Of a stretch of 64,000 nucleotides of DNA, positions 11,331 through 22,440 are shown one piece after another. Below the pieces are notes generated by a model, which worked only from the letters and a program-made list of their open reading frames with translations, ran no database searches and was not told where the DNA came from. The position numbers and the translations under genes are program-made. The stretch is taken from NCBI GenBank assembly GCA_021464245.1, contig JADCRB010000035.1, forward strand, positions 714,762 to 778,761, given 5' to 3'. The DNA comes from Carallia brachiata (Eukaryota > Streptophyta > Magnoliopsida > Malpighiales > Rhizophoraceae). The stretch's first letter is position 1, and each line of letters starts with the position of its first letter.

Positions 11331-14300
11331 CAGCATACAACAAGGGTACAATGCATTTGCTCCATGGCTTTGTACTCTTGGTGAGAGCCATTCAATTATA
11401 TAATTATTATCCTGATAGATACTGTTTTGATTTAAGGGCTAAGACAGTATTATTTCCCTGAAGATTTTGACAACGTAATATTTTTCTTGCAGGGAAAAAA
11501 ATAGATGTCAGCACAATATATGAGCATGTTTAGGTATGCAGTAAATTAAATTATTAGATTATAAAAATATATTAAAATTTAAAAATAAAATAAATAAATT
11601 ATAAAATATTATTAAATTAATTACATATCTTTCACATATTTTATTAAATACATATATATAATCTTATCCCTCTAACATACCAATGCCATACAACAATCTC
11701 AAAGGTAGTTAATTATGTATATGAATCCAAGCTAAGCTATTGTGCTGGTTTTCTCGGTCAAGTCTGATAAATTAAAGTTCCATCATATTGATGGATGACA
11801 ATTACTTTTCGTAATTTGTCATGTCCAATCCTAGTACTCTTGCCCTTTGTTTACTATTACCACTGATATTGTGGCCGTGTAATGGTGCTCTGCCTGTGAT
11901 ATTGTGAATTTGTGTTCTTAATTATCATTAATTATTATAAGAATGAATTTAGTAATTAAAAATTTAATTTTTAATATATTTTATTTTACGTTTAAATTTT
12001 GTTGTAGATAAATAATAAGTAAATTCATCTATAAATTTCTAATAATTTATTTGTATTCTCTAACTTTAGGATGGGAATACTTCCCGCACATCTAAACATT
12101 TTTGTGTACCTAAAACAAATTACTAATTGTGCAGTTTCCTATGATGCTTCGTTCATATATAGCTTGTTGCGTGGACTAATTGGGCGTTGAATTAGTAACG
12201 TACGGTTCGCCTAGAATGACAAGAGATTAATGGGTGTATAAAAGAGAGAATTTTAGTTTCTGAGCAGATATCTTAATAGTTAAAATTTAAAATTTTTATC
12301 TTAAAAGTTTTAGTATTAATTTTAGAAATGGAGTGTGGGGAATTTATATAAATAATAAGAACTTTCTTGATTATATAATTTACAACTCAACGAACCTTTT
12401 AACGAACATTAAAAAAAAAAAAGAGGATTTCATGATAATAGAGAGTTGTATGACTCAGCTGGTGGAAATAAATGGTTTAGCTACATGAATTGAAATCTCA
12501 TGGATTTAATTCTATACAAGAAAGAAAATTTGGTAATATCACCAAAGGTTGAGTCAAATTTAGATTATTTTTTTTCTTTGTCACAAAAAAGTGCGTCAAT
12601 TTTGATATAGTAGATATTGAGGTAGAATATTACAAATTAGGATTTTATACTATAGGACTAATAATTCACACCACATAAAAAAGAACTAATGTTATGGGAA
12701 AATATTAAATGTTTCTATAATTTTGACAGTGTTTTGTTGTCAATCATATCTTAACTAACGAAACGAAAATTGAGTTGATTTTTATAATTTTTCATTTTTG
12801 AATGCAAAGGAGTTCTTGAAGATTGTGTTGGAGAAGGATTTCGCTTCATTATACAGTTATTTTAGAGTAATTATGTATTTTATTTAATGATATCTAACAA
12901 ATTTCTTTTTCTTTTTTCAGATTTTAATTATCGAATAACTCATATCACTTTATTACTTTTTCATTCTATTTTTTTTTTTAAATGATTTAGGGTTACTGGA
13001 CAGCCCATTGCTTGATACGTGTAAGATATAGGAACGAGTAGTTCAAGACTCCGTCCATCATAGTGGGTTGGCGTTGTCATTCCAACACTAATATTAATAA
13101 AGAACAATTGATAAGACAAAGTTGGGGGGGGGGGGGGGGGGGGAGAGGAGGAGATTTGCTAAGATGGTTGGCTATGTATTCTGTTCTCCAATCTGTGTCT
13201 CTTAATCGGTGAATATTTATGAAAATCTTTTGATGTAGTCTATTTCGCACGCATAAAATATGAGAATTATTTAGTGTTGTATTGCCACGTTCATAAATAG
13301 TAATCTAACTATTTAAAGTAATAATATAATGATAAGTCGGCGTGTTTTGATACTATGAGACTCAGAATTGAGTCTCGACGCTTCCATCCCTCCTAAGCAC
13401 GAAATGTTAGGTTTCACAAAAAGTGGACAGTGGATTTGATACGACATCGGTTTCAGATTAAACAATCGCTATAGTCTTTAGTAATGGAACCTCACTAAGC
13501 CCTAATAATGTTTGCGTGGTTGATCTATTCTTTTAAAGATAGTTGAACAAGACAGGTAAAAATAGAAGTTACTTCAAAACTCGATTCATAGATTCGACAA
13601 TTAATGTATTCACAATATATCTTTTCTTTTTATTAAAAAAAACTGTAGTAGTCTAAGTTTACAGTTGATTGTTCGGGATCTTGGACTTACGTATACAGTC
13701 GTGCGAATGATGCACTCAATCAAAGAACCTAATGTGCTTAAATGTTGTTTTTGACTTATTAATGATAATGCTGCTTTAAAAAAAAAAACTCAACCAAATT
13801 TTTTTATGGTACATCCAATTTTATAGATACTGATAATATGGTGGAACTAGAATGGAATGAAATCCGATTGTCCTATCAGAAAATTTGTAGCACCGCCAAA
13901 AGAATCCGGCATCCGCCAGTGCAAATATCCGATTCCAATAATTCGAGATTCTGACGACGTTATTGACATTCATTCATCATGTCTTGGGAATTAGATATCG
14001 TATAATCTCCGTGTTTAAAAGCTGGGAAGTGTACGGATTGAGAGGCAGAATTTTGTTTGTTTGGTTTTTTTTTTTTGAAAATATGAATAAGACTGTATTA
14101 CATCTTATTCTTTTTTTTTTTAATGCTCATAATGTGAAAGTCTTTTGTAATTTTTTTAATAAAAAAAGGTACCCAAGCTGAGGGTGGACTAGTACCTTCT
14201 TTTCAAAAAAATAAAGCGTGAAGAGATTTATAAGAAAGTTTCACAATCTTAGGCTTGATCCATCCTCCGTTTAGGTTCTTAGAATCTTTTTTTTTTTACA

Positions 14301-17300
14301 AAGAAAGTCACAAGATAAAAGAAATAAAAATAAAATCAATAAAATTCGAATACAGAACTAAAATCTCAACAGAGAATATGTGCACATTCAAACTTTTTTT
14401 TTTTTCTTTGGGGCAACACGTGCAGTGTATAAGATTGAGGTTATTCAAAGGTAGGCGGAAAATGACAACAACCGAAAGCGAATCTCTACCGAAAGTCCGA
14501 GATTTTACCTTTTATGCAACCCCTGATATTTCTTCATTAATTTATTTATTTTCTGTTGAAGGGAAGAGGGTGGGTGCGAATTCAATTATCGCAAAATTTT
14601 CAAACCTCAAATTCTGGGGAAAAAGGGAATAACAAAAAACAAAAAGCTGGAAATGGCAGTTCTTCTTGAAAATTAACACGTGACAAGTGCGTCAATATTC
14701 AAATTAAAAGGTCCACGTAAGGACCTTTTATGTTGAGTCCGGAGCAAGCAAATGCAAGAAACAATGAATTAACCATAAGAAATTTGGCGTACCATCGTTT
14801 AATTTGGATTAAAATGTTATGGAAATATAAAAAACGAAGACGATTGTGTCTCATAAATATCATAAATATAGAATTATAATTATTATCCATAATTTTGCAT
14901 TTTTTTAAATAATAATAATAATAAATAATTATAGTTAAAAAATAAATTTAAGTTCTCTTAGGAGAAAAAATAAATTTATGTAATATTCTTTCCAAATTTA
15001 GAAGGAAGTTCCTAATTGGCCCCTCGCACCCAATTTCCCCACTCGTAGTGGAAAAAAAGAAGAATCAGCCGACTGAGAGCTGGTGGTGGTTGAGACCGCA
15101 CGAACGCGCACAGACGGGACCCATCAATCTCCAGGCACTTTTTCGGGCCCCACCACTCGTGGACACAGTGTCCTGACAAATAGGATGTGCCCACTCGACT
15201 ATTTTCAAACTGTATTTTTTACGCCTTGAGTACAGTTTTGTAAACATATTTTTGTATATAAATGATATGTATATAAAATATATTTTTATGATAAATTTGA
15301 TTATTTTAATAATAATATTTATTATTTTTGTAATAAAAAATTATATATTAAATTTTTATATTATATTTTATCAATTTTGTTACAGAAAAAATAAATCCGT
15401 CACAATATGTATATCAAGTATAGCTACCAAAGCGTGGATGTCAAATTTTTTTCTTTAAGAAAATGAATCTTAGCGCATTGAATATATAGATTAAATAAAA
15501 TATTATTTTTTATAAAATATGTATTTTTTATTTTTTATATTATTTAAAAAAATTTTCTCTACAAAAATTTTTTATAGCAAATTTCATATAAGATTTATAT
15601 TTTATATTTTAAAATAAAACACACTTAAATTTAAATTTAAATTTTATATAAAAACAAAAAAGGGTTTTTTTTTTTTTTATAATTTTCGGAACAAGCAGCT
15701 CGGTACCTGTAGTTGTAGTTGGGTCCTACCTTATAAGGGACAATTACAAATATATTTTTCCAATGGCTATGATTTTGATTTGGTCACAAGAAAAATATTT
15801 GCAACCTAAGGATGATTATGTAAACACATTTCATAAAATATAAAGAAAATATATAATTAATTTAACTATATGTAACGATTTATTTATTTATTTTTTAAAA
15901 TTTAATATATCTTTTCAAATTAATGCATGTCTACCGAACTTTTATGAGCAAGTGCAGAGAATATTTTTCTGTCGTAACTTTTTAGTTTTCTTGTTTCCAT
16001 TTCAATGTTGGGTAAGGTTTTTTAATGAATGGATGCTGCGTTGAGAATTAAAATTCAATCGTTCTATTCTTCATTTCTTCTCCTTCTTCTTCTTTTTCTT
16101 CTTCTTTTGTTGTTTTTATCAAAATGTGGAAACTGCATGACTCCTCGAGCTACACTTTAGGTTTTTAAGCATATGCTTATGTACAATTATTACTCTGCAC
16201 TATTTTCGTTCACACTTTTTCATGTCGTATGAAAAGCACTCCAATAACGTAATTGTGCACCAATGACCAATGTCACCAATGTCTCTTATATATCACTGTC
16301 CGTCTGTCTCACGAATTTTTAAACTGTGAAATGGTCACGCTCAAATCATGTCAAATCTTTGAACAACATAAATAACAGGGGAGATTGCCTTACAATTATT
16401 GTTTCTTAGAGAGTAGGGAACCCATAGCTGTGGAATTTAGGCCAACAACTCACCGTGCCTAAATGAGAAAAAGAAGAAGGAAGCATAAAGTTATTCCGTT
16501 TTATTCAAAATTTAATTTTGTCATGAAATCCGTCAATTTAATAGTTGAAATTATTGGTTCAATTCCAAAATTTGATTATTTTTATATGTAGAAATTTACA
16601 ATTAAATATCGAAAAAAAAAGAAAAACATGATTTAAACTGAAAAACATACTATATTATAACATCGGTTAACCTAAAATATTAGACTGTACCAAACGAGAT
16701 TAAGATAATATGTATCACATATTAAATTTTAACATATTTCGTTGGACCCCACGCCCGCCTGTTTGTGATTAGTAAGTAGCTTGCCTAACTCTCCCTTTTT
16801 TGACAATCTTGCGCGAACTGAACATTGAAACTGAACGCCTCTATGTCTGGCGGTGTAGGTCGTCGATTAACAAAAGTTAAAAGCATCTCCCCATGGCCTC
16901 CGGTTTTCACTATTTATGTCACAAAGTTCGACTTCTTGTAGAAATTAAATGAACGAATGAGAGTCCTCTTTATTATATATGCCACGAGTGAACTAAATTC
17001 AAGATGCTAGTTCAAGCATAGAAACTTAATTGTAAACGTGCATTTAATGACCGCCGATGAATCTTCATTATGCTTATTCTCCTTTTCCGAGGTCATAAAC
17101 GCTTCTCTGACTGTTAGCATTTCTCATTGAATCGTCCATTACACTCGAAATTTTGCCATTTAGAATCCAACTTTCGTAAAAGTTTTCATTTATGAAGTGA
17201 TCTGAATATATTCGACCTCATATTCGTATATGCAAAGTGGGTTGCTTGTTTGTTTTCTTAATTTGTTCCTTATTATTAATCGCTTTCACCATATTCTCAA

Positions 17301-18200
17301 TCAAATATTTTTGAATAAGATCGAAAACCTCGAATGAAATTGACAGCTTAAAGTGACAGCTCAAATATTTATTTCCAATTTATAAATTGTGGGTTCTCTC
17401 GCCCCAACGATATCAAAATTCATTTCTTAAAGCATATGCGGAGTCCTAGTTTAACTATATTAAACCAATCCTAAATAAATGACAATGAAGTGGAGAGGCA
17501 AATAAATACTTATTATAAGCCAATGGCCCCCTCGGGTCATATTTCATTGTTCCTTAAACATCGCCCCCACAACGAAACCATACAAACGGAAAGCTAGAAT
17601 AATGCACTAAATACAAAAGTCACGATTAATATGAAGTTTTCAAACAGAACATGCAGTGTCTTTTTAACCTTACTTTATATATTAAGTGCATTGCAAACGT
17701 AAATTCAACGTAGATCCAGCGGGCACCCAGATTAAGACTATTGGCTATATTTAAGTAGCAATAAGTAATCTCATTTAAACATTTGATAATATTATTTTTT
17801 TTTAAGAATTCAATAATTTAACAGTTCATACTATTTTGTTCATACTTAAAAATCACTTTTGTGAAAGTAAAAAGTTTTTCTTATAACTTTTCTCTATATA
17901 GTTGCAGTGCTTTCCTCGATAATTATACAGACGTGCATGCCCCATCGAATTTCTATTAATCAACTAGTAAATAAGTCATAATCATGGCACGGATTTGTTG
18001 CCTGCTGACCCATGAGGAAATGGAAAAGCCAAGCCATGCAGAATCGGCCGAGTTTGTATACGTAATACAGAGACGGTGGGTTTCGCACAATGTCAACATT
18101 ACGGGAAATGCCAAATTACCAAAATAATTCTAATGGTATCGATGCAAACTATGCTGGGGTCGGGTTAGGCTGCTAGTTTTGTTCTACTTTGCAAGGGGCG
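11331..18200. other. Long gene-poor intergenic stretch
   Basis: Nearly 7 kb without a supportable gene. It holds a G20 run (listed), a possible SINE relic at about 12445-12600 (tgactcagctggtgg, then ttgaaatctcatgg, then a short A tail), T-rich stretches near 14060-14160, and a GC-richer patch at 15015-15190. A cluster of tcttcttcttc lies at about 16077-16105. The open frames are short and lack recognisable domains. Confidence 0.5.
13124..13143 (+). repeat. Poly(G) run of 20
   Basis: Twenty consecutive G, followed by agaggagga. Homopolymers of G this long are rare in plant DNA. Its exact length is the least reliable part of the sequence. Confidence 0.85.
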
Positions 18201-18809
18201 TTCTCAATATTCCTCCTAATTTTCCACGCCATTTTTGTAACTATCAGAATCGAAGGCCAACAGTATCAAATTATGTCCTACCAAAAAACTTAGATGCTAC
18301 CTGCTCAGATTTTAGTACAACTCATTAAGATAGTCTATTAAAATTGTTTAGTTTTATATTCAAATTTTAATGATTATTTTTATTTTTTGGTGTTTTGAGG
18401 TTTATTATAACAAAAGAAAAAAGAAAAAGGAAAAAATTATGAGACATGCATGGAAAATGTGTATAGTTTTCTGCGTGCAGTTCAAATTAGAAGCTTTACT
18501 AATTATTCTCAATATTCCTCCTAATTTTCCACGCCATTTTTGTAACTATCAGAATCGAAGGCCAACAGTATCAAATTATGTCCTACCAAAAAACTTAGAT
18601 GCTACCTGCTCAGATTTTAGTACAACTCATTAAGATAGTCTATTAAAATTGTTTAGTTTTATATTCAAATTTTAATGATTATTTTTATTTTTTTGGTGTT
18701 TTGAGGTTTATTATAACAAAAGAAAAAAGAAAAAGGAAAAAATTATGAGACATGCATGGAAAATGTGTATAGTTTTCTGCGTGCGGTTCAAATTAGAAGC
18801 TTTACTAAT
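18201..18809. repeat. 305-bp tandem duplication
   Basis: Copy 1 (18201-18505) and copy 2 (18506-18809) start with ttctcaatattcctcctaat and end with agaagctttactaat. They differ by an extra T in a T run and an A/G change in gcgtgcAgttc versus gcgtgcGgttc, among the bases I compared. Such near identity marks a recent event. The unit carries no recognised gene. Its right edge abuts the SINE that follows. Confidence 0.9.
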
Positions 18810-18997
18810 GACCGTTGGTTCAAATGATAAGAGACTTAATATTCTTTAAGTAAAATTTCAAATTCGAGTCTCGTAAATGAAAGAAAACGGTGTTGGGAGA
18901 GCCACCCCTAATATGGGTCCGACAGTGCTCAAATCAAATTAGTTAGGGATCCAATGAAACCTTCCAAATATTAGGAGCAGGCAAAAAAAAAAAAAAA
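18802..18997 (+). mobile_element. SINE, about 195 bp (family copy 1)
   Basis: The element opens with ttactaatgaccgttggttc, carries a B-box-like caaattcgagtctcg and the block ggtgttgggagagccacccc, and ends in about 15 A. The same order of blocks and almost the same length occur at 52106-52300. A weak direct repeat (gttcaaattagaagct / gttcgaacgggaagct, 12 of 16) flanks it. Pol III promoter-like boxes plus an A tail make a tRNA-derived SINE the likely class. Confidence 0.65.
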
Positions 18998-19013
18998 GTT
19001 CGAACGGGAAGCT

Positions 19014-22000
19014 GGTTGCCAATTTGTCAACATGCGTTACAATTTATTGGTCAAACAAATAAAATCTGACATAACATAGATTTGTTTTTTTGGTGAAAAA
19101 AAATAGAAAACCACTGCTGTGTGTAGAGATGTCAAAAAAATTGGATTAAATTGGATTCGAATTAGATTGTTTTTTATTCGGGTCATTTTCGATTAAGTTA
19201 TTTTTGGGTTACACTACATTCGGTTGAGATTTGAGTTGGATTATTTCTGATTCAGGTTAGATTCAAATCAAATTTGAACTGAACTGTTATTTTTTTGAGT
19301 TATTTTTTACTAAAATAAAATACTTCAATTAAATTCAAAACTTATTCGTATATTAAATCAAATATCTAAATTTAGTTTTTTTCTCATATATATACTATAC
19401 TTTATAAAAAAGGTATTAATTAATATTTGAGAAAAATAAGTTAAAAGTAACAAGTCAAAAAAATCTTCCTTTTTGTTGTTGTTTTTTTAATTTAATGGGT
19501 GACTCAAATCCAATCTGATCAAACTCACATTTTTTAAATTATTTTTAAATTTAAATCACTTTTAAATTTGAATTAAAAAATCTAATTTCTAACCTAACTT
19601 TTTCAAGTGAGATTACTCAAGTTGTCAAATCAGTATCACTTTTTAAGTGTGGTAAACCACCGCCCTCCCAAGTTTACAACCTTTTAAAGGAATACATACA
19701 GTTGTCGTTAGACCACAAAGTTCTGTGGTTATAAAGAATTAGATGCTTAAGCCGAAGCCAGTATATGAAAAGGAAAAAAAATTATAGTAGTTGGGCACAC
19801 AACGACTTTGAAAAGGTTTCATGGGTTTATTGACAGTTACTTTTTACATGTGTTTGTTTGTTTTTTTTTTTTTTCGCGAATGCTTCTTCTGCATATGCAT
19901 TAATGTGGGTTGTGCTGCGTATAACTAATAACCCGTTACCGGGAGAAGTAGAGGAGAAAATAGATGCCTGATCAGGGAATTATTTCCTAATAAATTTACA
20001 AGTCATTTATAAGGACTATATCAAATCTTTTGATATTGGGTAACGATAATATACCCATCTATCCAAAAAAAAAAAAATGATAATATACCCAAATTTAGAT
20101 TCCACCTTTATAAATTGCGTGTAATTAAAACGGTGGAACTCTTTTAGAATATTGGGAAATGAAAACCATATTGAATTAAAAGGATTTTCTAATTTATATC
20201 ACCTTTTCATTGGTCAAGTTAAATCAATGTCAAATGTAAGGAAAAACAAACAATTTAGGTGAGCCTCAATTAAAAATGAAAAATGATAAAATAAATTTAT
20301 ATGCAGTCTAAAAATAATCTGTGTGCTCTATTTACAAAAATAAAAAGTACGTATAGCACTTACCTATAAAAAAAAAACAAATGAGAGTGGAACGGGATAA
20401 TACAGAGTAAATGATAATAACTACAAATGCGTGTAAAAAATTTCTAATTTGACTTACTTAAAATATAAGTCAAGTTAGCTCAATTTTGAATATGAGTGAA
20501 AAAAAAAATTTAAGTGGAGTTCGGTTGAAATTAAGAAATGATTAATAAAATTTATATTGTATAAGATCATATTTACTCAATATTTACAAACAAATGTAAG
20601 TAAAATTAGCAAGCATTCAAAGGTCATATACCCACATAAAATGTCTTTGGAATCTACTAATGTTAGCTCTTTTGATCTATTTCTGCCTAGTCTTGGGAGA
20701 GCTGGTGTACGGTATCATCTCGTTGCAAACTAGAAATCCCATCAAATTTGATCGATATTTCTTTAGATCTCTTGACGGGTTTAACGCCAGAGAACGGGTT
20801 TCACTTCCATATTTCCAGTTCAGTTGTCCTAGTAATGGTGTACCGTTCTCTTGGCGGATTCATTTTCCTTGTAGTTGAACATTAATTTCATTTTCTTTTT
20901 TCTTTTCCATAAGAAGATCCACAGTTTGTCAGTGAATTACTTAAGCTTGCGGTGAGTATTAAAGTGGCTGTTCAGGCAACCATTTTATGTTTATTAAGAA
21001 GGATATTAGTCAATCATGGTCATTTTCCAATTCACTGGATTTGACCAATACATGCTTTCTTTATATCTTCATTCAATCAGATGCATCCAAAAGCAAAATA
21101 TAAATAAATAAATAAATAACGAAATTATATACTCCTCCCTCCCCCCCAAAAAAAAGTTTTAAGTAGATGCAAGAATTGAAGCACATGTTGCAACTTTTGT
21201 CGTCGTGGTTCGATGATTCATCTTTGCAAATGTAGAAGTTATAACATTTGTCATTTTTTGTTTATTTAGTATAAGATACAAAATAACGAGAAAAAATTTA
21301 TGCGACCAACTCAATTACATTTGCAAGTAACGCCGTAATGTTATTTGTTTTTTTTTTTTTTTTTATGTTTGTTTAGTGCCGGTTCAAATTTTTTTTATTG
21401 GCTAGATTACAAGGTTAGAACTACAGTTCAATATCCTGTACGGGACCTAAAAGTTTGCAACTCACAAATAATAGTGCAAGAGAGGAAAGAACGAAGAAAA
21501 GAAGGATCATTTTGGGTGAAAGAGACGAACAAAATCTAAGGTCCATATGAAAGTTCTCTTCTAGATGGAAAAGAAATTCAACTCAGAATATTATTCCAAG
21601 ACTTTTGGTTCAGCGTGGGCAGGTTTGATTTTCAGTTTGTGCGAAATATTCTTGTGCAGTGGGATCGGCCAAGTGGTCCCCAGCCCACACTGCCATTCCA
21701 AAAAAAAAAAAAAAAGGAAAAAGGTTTGTCAATTCATTCGAGCATGGGGGGCCGGGATGAGTTTATGTATGTGAACCGGGCTTTTTTTTATAAGTAAAAA
21801 AAATAGGAAAGCAGTACTATTGCTTCAGATTTTAGAAAATATTCTGACTCTTTATTTGGTAAAATGTAGAGTAACTAAATAATTATAATATTATTTACAT
21901 TAAATTGTATAAAATTAATCTCATTATTTAACTCTAATAAAATTTAAATACGTGATCTTTTTATACCGACCTGAATCCTTTTAAACAACTAAACTACAAA

Positions 22001-22040
22001 AGTTAGGTGTTGGGGCTGTTTTCCTTTGTGAGTTGGTTGT
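19014..22040. other. Intergenic DNA upstream of the TPP gene
   Basis: AT-rich, with a (AAAT)n run near 21101-21117, several long T or A runs, and one poly(A) micro-insertion (listed). No gene is supported. The last few hundred bases are presumably TPP promoter. Confidence 0.5.
20044..20091 (+). mobile_element. Tail-only poly(A) micro-insertion
   Basis: The direct repeat gataatataccca occurs on both sides of tctatcc plus about 13 A and t. Only the tail and a stub are present. Confidence 0.55.
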
Positions 22041-22079
22041 ATATAAATAGAGTGCACATAACACCCCCACCCTAAACCC
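22041..22079 (+). promoter_or_regulatory. TPP core promoter: TATA box and telo-box at the likely start
   Basis: atataaatag at 22041-22050 is a good TATA box. About 30 bp downstream, where transcription should begin, lies ccctaaaccc (22070-22079), a telo-box-like element often found near plant gene starts. The exact start site is inferred. Confidence 0.55.
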
Positions 22080-22440
22080 AGTTGCCCCTCTCCCTGTGCT
22101 TTGTGTGATTACCTTTTCTTTGAGCCTTTAATTTTGCGCTCTTCTCTCCATCCGTCTCTCTCTTTTTCTCTCTTTCTCTTGAATCCAATACCAAAACAAC
22201 ATTAACAGTCCTGTCCCTCCCCTGTTTTTTTTTCTGCTCTGTTCTCATTCTTCTTCTGCCCCTTTTCCACAGTTTTCTCAATCCAGCAGGTATGCACACT
22301 AAATAATTTTTGAGTTGTGAATGTATAGGTGACTCCTTGACAAAAAGCTCCGTTCTGAGATTCATCTCAGTATGTTAATTGTGGCTGTTAAGTGTGTGTG
22401 TGTGTTTGCAGAATTTCCAGCTCCAAATCAATAGTCGAAA
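22080..22440 (+). other. TPP 5' leader with an intron
   Basis: The leader is pyrimidine-rich (22135-22182). It contains a plausible leader intron with donor cagcag|gtatgc (intron from 22290) and acceptor tttgcag (intron to 22411) preceded by a (GT)n run. The remaining leader exon 22412-22440 leads directly to the ATG. The splice call rests on consensus only. Confidence 0.5.
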
